Notes: generated by a model from the sequence alone, not told the origin. Positions 16,723-27,072 are shown, numbered from the stretch's first letter. The stretch is DNA of 64,000 nucleotides from Negativicoccus succinicivorans (GCF_018372215.1 NZ_JAHAJN010000003.1:1-64000), one strand, 5' to 3'. A program made the numbers and translations.

Positions 16723-17706
16723 TTACTGTGCCGCTTCATCTTTGTAGCGAATCGAAACTTCGCCCGCCAGTACGCGTTCAACGCCGTGATCCGTTTCCAC
16801 CAAGAGGCAGCCGTCGGAATCGATATCGATCGCTTTACCGCTGTAGGTGTAACCCGGTGTGATGACATTGATATCCCGACCGAGCGTCACCGAATATTTG
16901 CGCCATTCGTCAAGAATATTAGCGAAGCCGTTCGTTTCCACTTCCGCATACAGGGTTTCAAGCTCCATCAAAATCAAATTAAGCAATTCTTTACGCGGAA
17001 TACGTACGCCTTCCAGCAAAAACGAAGTCGCTTTATCCCGCAGGTCTTCCGGTAAATCGACACGGGCGACATCGGTATTGATGCCCATCCCCATGACGAT
17101 GTAATTGATCTCTTCCATCGTCGCGTCCATTTCCGTCAGGATGCCGACGATTTTGCGACGTTTCACCAGCAAATCATTCGGCCATTTGATACCCGCTTCG
17201 GTAAGACCCGCCTGATGGAACGCGCGCACCAGCGCGACGGCGGCCAGCAACGTGCACTTCGACGCTTCGAGCGGCGAAAAATGCGGCCGCAAAATCAGCG
17301 AGAACCAAATCCCTTTGGCATAGGGGGAAAACCACGCGCGCTGCAGACGACCACGACCGCCGGTCTGCTCTTCGGCGACCACAATCGTTCCTTCCGGCGC
17401 GCCGCGCCGCGCTTCTTCCTTGGCGATAGCGTTCGTGGAGGGCGCGGTCTCGCGATAAATAATATGGCGGCCGAACGATTCGGTGGAAAGAACGCTGTTG
17501 ATTTCAAGTTCCGTCAGAAGGTTGGGCGCATGCAACAGCCGGTACCCTTTGCGCGTGCTCGACTCGAACACGTAACCGCGTTCTTTAAGGACCTTGATAT
17601 GTTTCCAAATGGCGGTTCGTGAAACTTTCAGATCATCGGAAATTCGTTGCCCCGAAACGTACTCGCCGTGAGCGTTTCGAAAGTAATCCAAAATCTTATT
17701 GCGCAT
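16723..17706 (-). CDS. birA: bifunctional biotin-protein ligase / biotin operon repressor
   Basis: Attaches biotin to carboxylase carrier domains and, with biotinyl-AMP, represses biotin genes. It has an N-terminal HTH (about 1-60, [20 protein letters not shown]), so it is the repressor-type BirA. The central ligase domain shows GGRGR (116-120), [11 protein letters not shown] and KWPNDLL (from 174). A small C-terminal SH3-like domain follows. 327 residues, normal length. It has a strong own promoter. Confidence 0.95.
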   Translation of the reverse strand: MRNKILDYFRNAHGEYVSGQRISDDLKVSRTAIWKHIKVLKERGYVFESSTRKGYRLLHAPNLLTELEINSVLSTESFGRHIIYRETAPSTNAIAKEEARRGAPEGTIVVAEEQTGGRGRLQRAWFSPYAKGIWFSLILRPHFSPLEASKCTLLAAVALVRAFHQAGLTEAGIKWPNDLLVKRRKIVGILTEMDATMEEINYIVMGMGINTDVARVDLPEDLRDKATSFLLEGVRIPRKELLNLILMELETLYAEVETNGFANILDEWRKYSVTLGRDINVITPGYTYSGKAIDIDSDGCLLVETDHGVERVLAGEVSIRYKDEAAQ

Positions 17707-17744
17707 GCTTTGCCACTCCTTTTTTACGTGATGAATGTATTCTT

Positions 17745-17773
17745 ATTATAAAAACAGGTTTACAATTTGTCAA
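17745..17773 (-). promoter_or_regulatory. consensus promoter for birA-coaX-dus
   Basis: Minus strand TTGACA (17768-17773), 17-nt spacer, TATAAT (17745-17750): perfect consensus, about 40 nt before birA. Confidence 0.87.
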
Positions 17774-17799
17774 GTTATCCTCGCGCTTCCGTTAACATA

Positions 17800-17838
17800 C
17801 AAAAAAACGACCGCATCCCGCGATGCAGTCGTTTTTTG
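17800..17838 (-). terminator. intrinsic terminator after ftsH
   Basis: Long hairpin AAAACGACTGCAT...ATGCGGTCGTTTT with T runs on both sides, directly after the ftsH stop. Confidence 0.9.
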
Positions 17839-17843
17839 TATGT

Positions 17844-19841
17844 TCAATTCTCGCGATGCCAACGATCTTTCGGCGGCACATCACCGCTCGGTGAAGGCGG
17901 GGTTTCCGGTCCCGGCTTCGGAGCGACCGGCGGCGCCGGCGGCGGTTGCCGCCACGGCTGTTCGGCCGTCGGATCCGGAAGCGGCGGCGCTTCGACCGCG
18001 GTTCCGTCATCGAAATCTTCCGCCTGCGGTGCTCCCGGCGGCGGCGTAATCGATTTGTATTTGAAAAGGTTGGCGACCTGCTTGGAGTCGATTGTTTCGA
18101 CTTCTAAAAGCGCCTGCGCCATCGCTTCCAATACGTCTCTGTTTTCGAGCAGCAGCTTTTTGGTTTCCGCGTAGGCTTCTTCCGCGTATTTACGCATTTC
18201 CTCGTCAATCGCGGTGGCGATATCTTCACCGTAGTTGCGTTCGGAGCCGAGTTGCTTGCCAAGGAAAATCTGTTCCTGATGTTCCCCGAACGTGATCGGT
18301 CCCAAGCGTGGGCTCATGCCCCAACGCATAATCATATTGCGCAAAATCTGAGTGACGCGTTCCAAATCGTTGGACGCGCCGGAGGAGATATCATTGAACG
18401 TGATTTCCTCCGCCACGCGGCCGCCCATCAAGACGCGAATTTCAGATAAGAGTTGCGATTTGGTAATGTACGCGCGCTCTTCCTGCGGTAGCGTCATGGT
18501 ATAGCCGCCTGCTTGCCCGCGCGGCACGATGGTTACTTTGTGAACCTTATCCGCGTCCGGCATCAGCTCGGCGATAATCGCGTGCCCCGATTCGTGGTAG
18601 GCCGTGATTTTGCGTTCCCGTTCGCTCACGACGTGGCTACGACGTTCCGGACCGTAGGCGACTTTTTCACTCGCTTCTTCGAGTTCCGCCATGCCGATTG
18701 TTTTCTTGTTTTGCCGCGCCGCCAACAGCGCCGCTTCGTTCAAGAGGTTGGCCAGATCCGCGCCGGTAAAGCCCGGCGTTTTCTTGGCGATAATTTTAAG
18801 GTCGATATCGCCTTCCAAAGGTTTATTTTTCGCGTGAACTTTCAGAATCGCTTCCCGTCCGCGCAAATCCGGACGGCTGACTACGACCTGACGGTCAAAA
18901 CGGCCCGGACGCAAAAGCGCCGGATCCAAAATATCCGGTCGGTTCGTCGCCGCGAGCGTAATGATGCCTTCGTTCGCGCCGAAACCGTCCATCTCGACCA
19001 AGAGCTGGTTCAGCGTTTGTTCGCGTTCGTCATGACCGCCGCCGAGGCCGGAGCCGCGCTGGCGACCAACCGCGTCGATTTCATCGATGAAGACGATACA
19101 GGGCGCGTTCTTCTTCGCTTGAACAAACAAATCACGGACACGTGACGCGCCGACGCCGACAAACATTTCGACGAAGTCCGAACCGCTGATACTGAAAAAC
19201 GGCACATTCGCTTCGCCGGCTACGGCTTTCGCCAAAAGCGTTTTACCGGTACCGGGCGGGCCGAAGAGCAAAATGCCTTTCGGAATTTTCGCGCCGATCG
19301 CGTTATATTTACCCGGGTGTTTCAGAAAATCAACGACTTCCGTCAATTCCTGTTTGGCTTCTTCTTCGCCGGCGACATCGGCAAAAGTGACATGTACTTT
19401 GCCTTCTTCATGCATTTTCGCGCGCGACTTGCCGAAGTTCATCACGCGACCGCCGCCGCCCTGCGTTTGGTTCATGATAAAGAACCAGACGCCGATCAAA
19501 AGCAAAATCGGCAACAGCGAAGTCAACATGCCCAACCACCAGGACGGTTGTTCCGGCGGCTTGGCCTGAATGGTCACGTTGTTGGCGCGTAAAATCGGCA
19601 ACAACTGCGCATCATTATCCGGCGCGTAGGTGGTAAATTCCGTGCCGTTTTTAAGCTTACCGCTAATGGAATTATTCGTCAGTGTGACATATTCCACATT
19701 TTTCTGCTCGACTTGCGTCAAGAAATTCGAATACGTAAGATCCGATTTCTTTTCCTGCGGCTCCACGAAGTTCGTAAACATCGACACCGCAATAATAATC
19801 AGCAGAACGTACAAGCTGACGTTTTTAATAAATCGATTCAA
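17844..19841 (-). CDS. ftsH: ATP-dependent zinc metalloprotease FtsH
   Basis: Membrane AAA+ protease for quality control of membrane and short-lived proteins. I choose the TTG at 19841 as start: AGGGGA lies 7 nt upstream and the protein then opens [12 protein letters not shown], as FtsH does. 665 residues: membrane segment near 8-25, extracytoplasmic domain, second segment near 100-125, Walker A GPPGTGKT (194-201), Walker B FIDEID (ending at 256), zinc motif HESGH (416-420). The last ~60 residues form a Pro-rich tail, longer than in most homologues. End gene of tilS-hpt-ftsH. Confidence 0.95.
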   Translation of the reverse strand: MNRFIKNVSLYVLLIIIAVSMFTNFVEPQEKKSDLTYSNFLTQVEQKNVEYVTLTNNSISGKLKNGTEFTTYAPDNDAQLLPILRANNVTIQAKPPEQPSWWLGMLTSLLPILLLIGVWFFIMNQTQGGGGRVMNFGKSRAKMHEEGKVHVTFADVAGEEEAKQELTEVVDFLKHPGKYNAIGAKIPKGILLFGPPGTGKTLLAKAVAGEANVPFFSISGSDFVEMFVGVGASRVRDLFVQAKKNAPCIVFIDEIDAVGRQRGSGLGGGHDEREQTLNQLLVEMDGFGANEGIITLAATNRPDILDPALLRPGRFDRQVVVSRPDLRGREAILKVHAKNKPLEGDIDLKIIAKKTPGFTGADLANLLNEAALLAARQNKKTIGMAELEEASEKVAYGPERRSHVVSERERKITAYHESGHAIIAELMPDADKVHKVTIVPRGQAGGYTMTLPQEERAYITKSQLLSEIRVLMGGRVAEEITFNDISSGASNDLERVTQILRNMIMRWGMSPRLGPITFGEHQEQIFLGKQLGSERNYGEDIATAIDEEMRKYAEEAYAETKKLLLENRDVLEAMAQALLEVETIDSKQVANLFKYKSITPPPGAPQAEDFDDGTAVEAPPLPDPTAEQPWRQPPPAPPVAPKPGPETPPSPSGDVPPKDRWHREN

Positions 19842-19917
19842 ATGACTTCCCCTTTCCCATGGGTCAATTCCCAACAGAATGTCATTTCATTTTATCATGA
19901 TGAGAATTTTTTTACAA

Positions 19918-20457
19918 TTATGATTCGTAGTACTCCGGTTTGAGAACACCCACGAACGGAAGGTTGCGATAATTTTCCGCGAAATCCAAGCCGTAGCCGA
20001 CGACGAATTCATTCGGCACGTCAAAACCGATGTACCGTACGTCGACCTGTTTTTCACGGCGCGACGGCTTGTTCAAAAGAGTAACGAATTCGACGGAGTT
20101 GGCGCCGCGCACTTGCAAAATCTCATTCAGATAGTACAACGTCGTGCCCGAGTCGATCATATCCTCCACCACCAGCACGTCGCGGCCGTTAATATCCGTG
20201 CTCAAGTCTTTACGGATCTGAATATGCCCCTGCGACTGCGTGCTGTTGCTGTAACTCGAAACCACCATAAAATCGATTTGCACGTCCAAATCGATTTGGC
20301 GCATCAAATCGGCCATAAATACCGCGGAACCTTTCAAAATGCCGACTAAAAGCAATTTTTTGCCGCGGTAGTCGTTGGTAATCTCCCGTCCCAATACGGC
20401 GACACGGTCGCGAATTTCTTCTTCAGTCACCAGTATTTTGGCGATATTCGGATGCAT
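19918..20457 (-). CDS. hpt: hypoxanthine phosphoribosyltransferase
   Basis: Purine salvage: hypoxanthine (and guanine) plus PRPP to IMP/GMP. 179 residues from the ATG at 20457, which follows AGGAGG by 7 nt. The PRPP-binding signature VLVVEDMIDSGTTL is clear, with LLVGILKGSAVFMADL upstream and GYGLDFAENYRNLPFVG near the C terminus. It overlaps the end of tilS by 35 nt and precedes ftsH, as in Bacillus. Confidence 0.95.
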   Translation of the reverse strand: MHPNIAKILVTEEEIRDRVAVLGREITNDYRGKKLLLVGILKGSAVFMADLMRQIDLDVQIDFMVVSSYSNSTQSQGHIQIRKDLSTDINGRDVLVVEDMIDSGTTLYYLNEILQVRGANSVEFVTLLNKPSRREKQVDVRYIGFDVPNEFVVGYGLDFAENYRNLPFVGVLKPEYYES

Positions 20458-21814
20458 TATTTGTCCTCCTCTGCACATCAATCGCCAGCCGTTCCGGCCG
20501 GTCATTGACCGTTGCAACACCTGAAAAATCATGTAATGTAAAATAATCAAAGGCCGCGTATACGTGCCTGTCGTCGGCGAGCAGCACGACGCTGTCACGA
20601 CAACGGCGCGGCACTTTACTATCAATAAAATAATCGCTCAATTTTTTCGTGCCGAAAGGAAACGGAATCCGATCGCCCGCGCGGCGGTAACGCAATGTCA
20701 AAGGACCGGTCAAAACGCGCGCCGGAATGACCCATGGCGCCGTTTCACCTTCCGCAAGCGCGCGGATCCGCACCCGCAAGTCCCCGAGCGCCAGCGGATC
20801 GTCCGCCGTCCGCGTCATCGCTGCTGTTTCCGCAACGACCGCCGCTTGCGGCGACAGCAGCGCATCGGTCGCAGTCAACACCGCCGTCAGACCGTATAAG
20901 TTCTGTTCGGTGCCGGTTTCTCCCGTCGCGAACCAAGCGACAAGGCGTTCGGTATGCGCGAACGAAAGCGTTGTACCGCTTTCTTCTCGCCACAACTTGC
21001 GAACGACGCGCCGTTGCAATGCGTTCGGCAAGTCGTTGAACGCGCCGCGGGAAACAACAATAGTTTCCGCTTCACGCCGCGTGATTTGAGTGAGAACATC
21101 GACAATGACATTATCCAAATACTCGTCATCCGCGGCGGCCGTCGTCGCGAGCTGTACCAAATGTTCGCGAATGCGCGGATTATATTGCGCAAGATGTGGC
21201 AGCACTTCATGACGCAATGCGTTTCGCAAATAGGTCGTATCCGTATTCGTCTCATCCATACAGGGCGTGTACGGAAAATGCGTCAAATAGGTTTCGATTT
21301 CCGCCCGCGTGACGCCGAGAAACGGACGCACGATATGGCCGTTTCTCGCCCGCATGCCGCCAAGCCCCGTCAGGCCCGTGCCGCGCAATACATGATGAAG
21401 CACGGTTTCCGCCTGATCATCGGCATGATGCGCCACGGCAAGCAAGGTATATTCCTCTTGCTCGCGCAACTGTTCAAGCGATCGGTAACGCAATGCCCGC
21501 GCCGCGGTTTCGACCGATTCGCCGGTCGTTTGCACCGCCCGCGGCACATCGGCGTCCAACCGGTAGAAGGGCAATTTCAAGTCTTGCGCCAAGGCGCGCA
21601 CGAATTTGACTTCCGCATCCGCCGCCGCGCGTAAATGGTGATGCACATACGCGAGTCCCGCGGTGATGTGAAACTCTTCTTGCGCCGCCGCCAGGTAGAG
21701 CGCGAGGGCCAGCGAATCCGGTCCGCCGCTGCAACCGATCAAGATGGCGTCGCCCGGAGCAAACAGCGCCTCCCCCCACACGAAAGCATTGACTTTTGCG
21801 ACAAAATCCGTCAC
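20423..21814 (-). CDS. tilS: tRNA(Ile)-lysidine synthetase
   Basis: Converts C34 of tRNA-Ile(CAU) to lysidine using lysine and ATP. 463 residues: PP-loop SGGPDS (29-34), HHADDQAETVL, and C-terminal TilS domains (YRRAGDRIPFPFGTKKLSDYF). The GTG start overlaps the ppx stop by 4 nt (GTGA) and follows GGGAGG. The C terminus overlaps hpt by 35 nt, indicating coupled translation. Confidence 0.94.
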   Translation of the reverse strand: MTDFVAKVNAFVWGEALFAPGDAILIGCSGGPDSLALALYLAAAQEEFHITAGLAYVHHHLRAAADAEVKFVRALAQDLKLPFYRLDADVPRAVQTTGESVETAARALRYRSLEQLREQEEYTLLAVAHHADDQAETVLHHVLRGTGLTGLGGMRARNGHIVRPFLGVTRAEIETYLTHFPYTPCMDETNTDTTYLRNALRHEVLPHLAQYNPRIREHLVQLATTAAADDEYLDNVIVDVLTQITRREAETIVVSRGAFNDLPNALQRRVVRKLWREESGTTLSFAHTERLVAWFATGETGTEQNLYGLTAVLTATDALLSPQAAVVAETAAMTRTADDPLALGDLRVRIRALAEGETAPWVIPARVLTGPLTLRYRRAGDRIPFPFGTKKLSDYFIDSKVPRRCRDSVVLLADDRHVYAAFDYFTLHDFSGVATVNDRPERLAIDVQRRTNNASEYRQNTGD

Positions 21815-22704
21815 AAGAGATAAGCCTCCCGATAGATTCCTTCGAGTAAATCCCGATCGCTTACGGTAATTTCCGGCAGCGCAAAATATTCCAGTAAACT
21901 TTCCGCGATGACCGCGCCCGCTACGATAATATCCGCCCGCTCGCGCGCCAACCCGGGCAGCTTCGTGCGCTCTTCATACGACATGCCCGTCAGACGCTCA
22001 CGCAGCGCGTGCAGATCCTCATACGCGAGCACGTAGCCCTGCACTTTTTCGGCGTCATACGGTTCGAGTTCCAACAGCATCGAGACAATACTCGTCATCG
22101 TGCCGCCGACGCCGATCCAGCTTTTCACGCCTTGCACTTCGGTTGTTTCTTCTTTCAATACAGCAAAGCAATGTTTTTTCAATTCGGCGATACCGCGCGG
22201 CGTCATCATGTCAAAATCGCGTGTACCGCGCACCGCTCCCAGGGGCATGCTCACCGCCGCGCCGAGATCACCGCCGAAACCGACGCCGATTTCCGTGCTG
22301 CCGCCGCCGATATCGACGACCGCCGTCACCAGACTGTTTGTCTTGACCGCGCCGAGATAGCCGTAACGCGCTTCGTCGACGCCGCTGATAATACGTACCG
22401 GCGCCCCGATGAGCTGAGCCACTTGCCGCGCAAACACTTCGCCGTCGCTCGCCTCACGCAGCGCATTCGTACCGACAACCGTCCATCGTTCGGCGCCCGC
22501 TTCGCGCGCTTCGTCAACGAGTTCCCGAATACCTGCCAAGGTGCGATTTTTCGCCGCCTCATTGAGAGGGCTGCCCGCCGCCAAGCCGTCGCCGAGCCGC
22601 GTCGCCCGAATATCTTTCCGCAATGTGGTCGTCTGATCTTCCACTGTTTCCGCGACCAGTAAACGTACCGAATTCGTGCCGATATCCAGTACCGCCTGTT
22701 TCAT
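21811..22704 (-). CDS. Ppx/GppA phosphatase family protein (short form)
   Basis: ASKHA-fold exopolyphosphatase/guanosine pentaphosphatase family, 297 residues, without a C-terminal HD domain. Key motifs are intact: DIGTNSVRLLV at the N terminus, GTNALREAS, DEARYGYLG, VDIGGGSTEIGVG and GVGGTMTSI. It lies between the S1-domain gene and tilS, the usual Firmicute position for the short Ppx. Likely removes phosphate from polyP or pppGpp; which one is not visible. AGGAGG precedes the ATG. Confidence 0.88.
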   Translation of the reverse strand: MKQAVLDIGTNSVRLLVAETVEDQTTTLRKDIRATRLGDGLAAGSPLNEAAKNRTLAGIRELVDEAREAGAERWTVVGTNALREASDGEVFARQVAQLIGAPVRIISGVDEARYGYLGAVKTNSLVTAVVDIGGGSTEIGVGFGGDLGAAVSMPLGAVRGTRDFDMMTPRGIAELKKHCFAVLKEETTEVQGVKSWIGVGGTMTSIVSMLLELEPYDAEKVQGYVLAYEDLHALRERLTGMSYEERTKLPGLARERADIIVAGAVIAESLLEYFALPEITVSDRDLLEGIYREAYLL

Positions 22705-22717
22705 AGTTGCCTCCTAT

Positions 22718-22742
22718 AAAAAAAGCACCCTTTGCAGGATGC
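22718..22742 (-). terminator. intrinsic terminator after the S1-domain gene
   Basis: Minus GCATCCT-GCAA-AGGGTGC followed by seven T; it separates the S1 gene from ppx-tilS, though read-through is possible. Confidence 0.8.
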
Positions 22743-22756
22743 CCGGTTATTAACCG

Positions 22757-23224
22757 TTAATCGGACCGTCGCGCGCCGCGTCCGCCGCGTTTGGATTCGG
22801 TGTTACGCTTCAAATCACTCAGGCGTTCATCGCTGTCTTTCAGGAACCGGCTGAGTTTATCTTCAAACGAGCTCGGTCCTTGGGAACGACGGTTGCCGCC
22901 GCGTCTCGCCGCGGGCGGTCGCCGATCGGCATAGGGCGCATTCCCCGCGTCATTGCGGCGCGGTGCCCGCCCGCTCGTCGTCTGCGGTCGCGGCTGAGCC
23001 CGCTTCATCGAAAGAGCGATTTTGCCGTTGGCGTCCATCGAAACGACTTTGACTGTGACTTTCTGATCTACCGTTAAATACTCGTTGATGTCGCTGACGT
23101 ACTCATGCGCCACCTCTGAAATATGCACCAATCCTACCTTTTTGTCCGGCAGTTCGACAAATGCCCCGAACTTCGCCAAGCCCGTGACAACTCCTTCAAC
23201 TATGCTTCCGACTGTTACGCTCAT
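22757..23224 (-). CDS. S1 domain RNA-binding protein (YabR-like)
   Basis: 155 residues: one S1 domain at 1-75 (VGSIVEGVVTGLAKFGAFVELPDKK in two parts, VHISEVAHEYV) followed by a basic, Arg/Pro/Ser-rich tail that should bind RNA. Homologues next to divIC in Firmicutes are general stress or ribosome-associated proteins. AGGAGG precedes the ATG by a long spacer. Precise role unknown. Confidence 0.85.
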   Translation of the reverse strand: MSVTVGSIVEGVVTGLAKFGAFVELPDKKVGLVHISEVAHEYVSDINEYLTVDQKVTVKVVSMDANGKIALSMKRAQPRPQTTSGRAPRRNDAGNAPYADRRPPAARRGGNRRSQGPSSFEDKLSRFLKDSDERLSDLKRNTESKRGGRGARRSD

Positions 23225-23300
23225 GCGTTGATAATATCCTCCTTATATAACAACTGAATAAGTATCTTTATTATACGAAATAATCCGTTTGCATGCAATG

Positions 23301-23654
23301 TTAGCGGATATAGGGGACTTCGTTGGGTTTTACCAAACCGAGTTGCTCCCGCGCTTCCTTCTCCACCGCCTTCGGATCGTTATATTTCGCTTTTTCCGCC
23401 TCCAGCTCACGCTGTTCGGTCTCCAACTGCTGCTGTTGTTGTTCGACGCGAATCATTTCCTGATGCAATTCGCAGTATTTCAAACCCCTTTCGACAAGAA
23501 ATCCGACAACGAGGAGGATGAGGATACCGAAGACTATATATTTTATATTTTTCCACCATGGTGACGACTTGCGATGCCTCACCGGCGGTTGGTTTGAAAG
23601 CGGCGCTTGGGCGGGATGTATCCGCGGCGGTCTCTGCGGGTTATATTTGGTCAT
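23301..23654 (-). CDS. divIC: septum formation initiator DivIC/FtsB family
   Basis: Bitopic cell-division protein. About 117 residues from the ATG at 23654 (AAAGGGA upstream): a basic Pro-rich cytoplasmic part (1-35), one membrane segment (about 37-58), then a coiled coil rich in Gln/Glu (65-95) and the family's KAVEKEAREQLGLVKPNE end. It bridges FtsL and the division machinery. The position before the S1 gene matches Firmicute synteny. Confidence 0.87.
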   Translation of the reverse strand: MTKYNPQRPPRIHPAQAPLSNQPPVRHRKSSPWWKNIKYIVFGILILLVVGFLVERGLKYCELHQEMIRVEQQQQQLETEQRELEAEKAKYNDPKAVEKEAREQLGLVKPNEVPYIR

Positions 23655-23710
23655 TGCGATTCCCTTTCTGTACGCGTTCATTGTACCATACTCCATCGTA
23701 TTTAGCGCAA

Positions 23711-23740
23711 TAAAAAACGTCCCCGCAGGGACGTTTTTTA
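23711..23740 (-). terminator. intrinsic terminator after rplL
   Basis: AAAAAACGTCCC-CGCA-GGGACGTTTTTT hairpin right after the rplL stop. It ends the ribosomal operon, where rpoBC would follow in most Firmicutes. Confidence 0.9.
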
Positions 23741-23749
23741 GCAGGTCGA

Positions 23750-24121
23750 TTATTTCAGTTCGACTTTTGCGCCGGCTTCTTCGAGCTTCGCTTTCAAAGC
23801 TTCCGCATCTTCTTTGGAAACGCCTTCTTTGACGTTGCCCGGAGCACCGTCAACGAGAGCTTTCGCTTCTTTCAGGCCCAAGCCGGTCGCTTCGCGAACG
23901 ACTTTAATAACTTTCAGTTTGGACGCGCCGACTTCAGCGAGTACAACGTCAAATTCGGATTTTTCTTCCGCTACCGCGCCGGCTGCTGCCGGGCCCGCTG
24001 CCGCTACCGCTACCGGAGCCGCTGCCGAAACACCGAATTTTTCTTCCATAGCTTTTACGAGATCGGCGAGTTCGAGAACCGACATCTCTTCAATGGCTTG
24101 CATAAGTTCTTCTTTAGTCAT
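23750..24121 (-). CDS. rplL: 50S ribosomal protein L7/L12
   Basis: 123-residue stalk protein that recruits translation factors. N-terminal dimerisation helix, Ala-rich hinge (about 35-50) and C-terminal factor-binding domain ([24 protein letters not shown] sequence). Strong AGGAGG site. Follows rplJ. Confidence 0.97.
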   Translation of the reverse strand: MTKEELMQAIEEMSVLELADLVKAMEEKFGVSAAAPVAVAAAGPAAAGAVAEEKSEFDVVLAEVGASKLKVIKVVREATGLGLKEAKALVDGAPGNVKEGVSKEDAEALKAKLEEAGAKVELK

Positions 24122-24150
24122 TATAATTCCTCCTTAAATGAATCCGCTAA

Positions 24151-24681
24151 TTAAGCGCTTTCTTTTTGTTTGCGAATCGCCTCGAGTACATACACGAGGT
24201 TGGTAATGTTGCCCTGCAGGCAACGTACAAAGCCGGTAATCGGCGCCTGCATGCTGCCGACCACTTTGGCCAAGAGCACTTCACGGCTCGGCAAGTCAGC
24301 CAGATGCTGCACTTCGTCGACACCGATGACCGCGCCTTCGAGCAGACCCGCTTTTACGGTGATCGCTTCGCTCTTTGTTTCGTCGATAAATTCTTTGAGT
24401 GCTTTCGCCGGCGCAACCGCGTCGGATTCCGAGATCGCAATCGCGTTCGGACCGGTCAATTGATCGGCGAATTCTCCCAAGCCCAGGTCGTTGGCCGCAA
24501 TCGCGGTCAAGGTATTTTTAATAACCTGATAGTGAACGCCGTGTTCCAAGAATTTGCGACGTAATTGGGTGGCGGTCGCTACGTTCAAGCCGACATATTC
24601 GACCAAAACGGCGCCTTTCGCGTTTTCCAATTTCCCGCGCATTTCATCAATGACTTGCTTTTTTTGCGGTGTTCCTGCCAA
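24151..24681 (-). CDS. rplJ: 50S ribosomal protein L10
   Basis: Base of the L7/L12 stalk; binds 23S rRNA and its own leader. I choose the TTG at 24681 because AGGAGG lies 8 nt upstream and the product then starts MAGTPQKKQVIDEM; the frame extends 14 codons further without a site. About 176 residues with the LVEYVGLNVATATQLRRKF region and a C-terminal helix for L7/L12. Autoregulated through the leader at 24735-24845. Confidence 0.94.
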   Translation of the reverse strand: MAGTPQKKQVIDEMRGKLENAKGAVLVEYVGLNVATATQLRRKFLEHGVHYQVIKNTLTAIAANDLGLGEFADQLTGPNAIAISESDAVAPAKALKEFIDETKSEAITVKAGLLEGAVIGVDEVQHLADLPSREVLLAKVVGSMQAPITGFVRCLQGNITNLVYVLEAIRKQKESA

Positions 24682-24734
24682 TGGTGACACCTCCTTTTGT
24701 GAAAGATTTTTTATATTTAGCACGTTAGCTAAGA

Positions 24735-24845
24735 AAAAACGACCCCGCTTGTGACGAGGTCGCGCACCGAAACTTCGCGGTTTCGGTACTCAGCCTCGGG
24801 TGGCGGACAACGTCCATTATATATACAACCACCGGTCTTAAGCTA
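24735..24845 (-). ncRNA. L10 leader (autoregulatory rplJL 5' structure)
   Basis: Between rplA and rplJ on minus: a conserved-looking arm around GTCCGCCACCCGAGGCTGAG, a perfect CCGAAAC/GTTTCGG hairpin, and a final GACCTCG...CGGGGTC stem followed by six T that acts as attenuator. Position and shape match the Firmicute L10 leader, which binds L10(L12)4 to limit its own synthesis. Confidence 0.85.
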
Positions 24846-24861
24846 AGTGTAAATAGTAAGA

Positions 24862-25569
24862 TCAGTCTTCCTTCGGTGCATCCACTTTGGTCGGATCCAA
24901 AGTCACACCCGGTCCCATGGTCGAGCTCAAAGTGACGGATTTCATATACTGTCCTTTGATCGACGCCGGACGCGCTTTCGCGATACGATCGAAGATCGCG
25001 CGAATGTTGTCACGCAATTGGTCTTCGCTGAAAGACGCTTTGCCGACCGACAGCTGGATGTTGCCCGCTTTATCGGTGCGGTATTCGACTTTACCCGCTT
25101 TGACTTCCCGGACCGCTTTGGTAACGTCCATGGTGACAGTGCCGACTTTCGGGTTCGGCATGAGGCCTTTCGGACCCAATACTTTACCCAAACGGCCGAC
25201 GAAGGCCATCATGTCCGGGGTAGCGACAACAACATCAAAGTCGAGCCAGCCGCCCTGGATTTTGGCAACGAGTTCTTCGCCGCCTACAAAGTCCGCGCCG
25301 GCATCTTCCGCTTCCTGCACTTTGGCACCTTTCGCAAACACGAGAACGCGTTTCGTTTTACCGGTACCATGCGGCAATACCATTGCGCCGCGGATCTGCT
25401 GATCCGCATATTTCGGATCGACATTCAAATTGAATGCGAGTTCGATTGTTTCATCAAATTTAGCCGTTGCCGTTTGTTTTATCAACGACACCGCTTCGTC
25501 CAACCCGTACTGCGTATTGCGGTCGACGAGAGCGGAGGCCTGTTTACTGCGTTTTGTCAGTTTAGCCAT
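24862..25569 (-). CDS. rplA: 50S ribosomal protein L1
   Basis: 235-residue protein of the L1 stalk, which assists E-site tRNA release and can repress its own operon. Recognisable blocks are [53 protein letters not shown] and [17 protein letters not shown] upstream; 31 nt after rplK. Confidence 0.97.
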   Translation of the reverse strand: MAKLTKRSKQASALVDRNTQYGLDEAVSLIKQTATAKFDETIELAFNLNVDPKYADQQIRGAMVLPHGTGKTKRVLVFAKGAKVQEAEDAGADFVGGEELVAKIQGGWLDFDVVVATPDMMAFVGRLGKVLGPKGLMPNPKVGTVTMDVTKAVREVKAGKVEYRTDKAGNIQLSVGKASFSEDQLRDNIRAIFDRIAKARPASIKGQYMKSVTLSSTMGPGVTLDPTKVDAPKED

Positions 25570-25600
25570 GTTTCCTCCTAATAAGGTTCGTAAGAACCGC

Positions 25601-26026
25601 TTACTCTTCTACCGTAATACCCATGCTGCGGGCTGTGCCTTCGACCATCATCATCGCCGCTTCCACGTCGTTGGCGTTGAGGTCGGGCATTTTCATTTCC
25701 GCGATTTCGCGAACTTGCTGTTTCGTTACTTTGCCGACTTTGTTTTTATTCGGCTCACCGGACGCTTTTTCCAAACCGGCTGCTTTTTTCAATAAAACAG
25801 CGGCCGGCGGCGTTTTGGTGATGAACGTGAACGAACGGTCTTCGTATACGGTAATTTCTACCGGAATAATCAGACCTTGCTGTTTGGCGGTACGGGCGTT
25901 AAATTCCTGTACGAACGCCATAATGTTCACACCTGCCTGACCGAGGGCCGGACCTACCGGCGGTGCCGGAGTAGCCTTACCTGCTTCGACCTGCAGTTTG
26001 ACGAATTTCGATACTTTCTTTGCCAT
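25601..26026 (-). CDS. rplK: 50S ribosomal protein L11
   Basis: 141-residue protein of the GTPase-associated centre. N-terminal [20 protein letters not shown] and C-terminal rRNA-binding domain ([10 protein letters not shown]) are intact. AGGAGG site. Follows nusG by 71 nt. Confidence 0.97.
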   Translation of the reverse strand: MAKKVSKFVKLQVEAGKATPAPPVGPALGQAGVNIMAFVQEFNARTAKQQGLIIPVEITVYEDRSFTFITKTPPAAVLLKKAAGLEKASGEPNKNKVGKVTKQQVREIAEMKMPDLNANDVEAAMMMVEGTARSMGITVEE

Positions 26027-26097
26027 GTCTTACACCTCCTTATTGCGTAAGATGTGGTGCCAACGAGCCAAAGCTCTCCCACCCGCGCTTGCGCGCG

Positions 26098-26649
26098 TCA
26101 TTTAGAGTGTATATCAGGCGCGGCCTCAAATTGGGTCGCATCCAACTCTACCGGGGTAGCGCCGCCGAACATGTTCAGCAGCACGCGGATCCGGCCTTTG
26201 TCCGGAAGCACTTCCGTGACGTTCGCCATCTGATCCGTAAAAGCGCCCTGGGTAATGCGAATTTTATCGCCGACCTTGACGGTCAACTTCGCTACCGGCG
26301 CCGCTTGCTCTTCCTGACCGTGTAAAACGCGGGCGACTTCTTCGTCGCTCAGCGGAATCGGCTTGGTCGCCGTGCCGACAAAACCCGTGACTCCGGGCGT
26401 GTTGCGCACGACATACCAGCTGCGGTCATTGACTTCCATTTCCACCAGCACATAGCCCGGAAAGACTTTGCGCTGGACAATTTTTTTATTGCCGTCCTTG
26501 ATATCGACTTCTTCCTGCATCGGTACCAGGATCTGACGAATCGTATCCGTCATGCCCAAGGATTGAACTTTTAATTCCAAGTTCGTTTTGACCTTGTTTT
26601 CATATCCGGAATAGGTATGAATCACATACCACTTGATGTCGGACGCCAT
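26098..26649 (-). CDS. nusG: transcription termination/antitermination factor NusG
   Basis: Binds RNA polymerase and couples transcription to translation or Rho. 183 residues: NGN domain from WYVIHTYSGYENKVK through GYVLVEMEVND, then a KOW domain VGDKIRITQGAFTDQMANV. GGAGG upstream; 10 nt after secE. Confidence 0.97.
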   Translation of the reverse strand: MASDIKWYVIHTYSGYENKVKTNLELKVQSLGMTDTIRQILVPMQEEVDIKDGNKKIVQRKVFPGYVLVEMEVNDRSWYVVRNTPGVTGFVGTATKPIPLSDEEVARVLHGQEEQAAPVAKLTVKVGDKIRITQGAFTDQMANVTEVLPDKGRIRVLLNMFGGATPVELDATQFEAAPDIHSK

Positions 26650-26658
26650 ACTGCCTCC

Positions 26659-26886
26659 TTACATCGCTCCGGCAAGAACACCGGCGAACAATTTATAGAA
26701 TCCCGTGAAGACGAAATCGACTGCCATGATCAGCAGGCTAATGAAGGCAACCGTGATCAAAACCACAATCGTGTAACGCACCAATTCATTCTTCGTCGGC
26801 CATACCACTTTTTTCATTTCCTGTCGTACGCCGCGGAAAAAGGACGTTACGCCTTGCTGCTGTACTTGTGTGTTTTGTCTTGCCAT
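26659..26886 (-). CDS. secE: protein translocase subunit SecE
   Basis: 75 residues with a basic N-terminal region (FFRGVRQEMKKVVWPTKNEL, the conserved SecE amphipathic helix) and a single membrane segment (about 38-62). Essential SecYEG subunit. Normal short bacterial form, between rpmG and nusG. Confidence 0.95.
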   Translation of the reverse strand: MARQNTQVQQQGVTSFFRGVRQEMKKVVWPTKNELVRYTIVVLITVAFISLLIMAVDFVFTGFYKLFAGVLAGAM

Positions 26887-26922
26887 CGTTTCCTCCGCTC
26901 CTCGAGAGTTGCTTGCGAAACC

Positions 26923-27072
26923 TTATTTGGTTTCGCGATGCAACGTTTGTTTTTTACAGAATTTGCAATACTTGTTGAGTTCCAGACGTTCCGTCGTGTG
27001 TTTTTTGTTTTTATTCGTCTGGTAGTTGCGTTGCTTGCATTCGGTGCAAGCCAGTGTTACCGCGTCGCGCAT
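26923..27072 (-). CDS. rpmG: 50S ribosomal protein L33
   Basis: A 49-residue gene. The product begins [19 protein letters not shown] and ends [14 protein letters not shown]. Two Cys pairs (CTEC and CKFC) mark the zinc-binding form of L33. ATG at 27072 follows GAGGTG. First gene of rpmG-secE-nusG-rplKAJL. Confidence 0.95.
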   Translation of the reverse strand: MRDAVTLACTECKQRNYQTNKNKKHTTERLELNKYCKFCKKQTLHRETK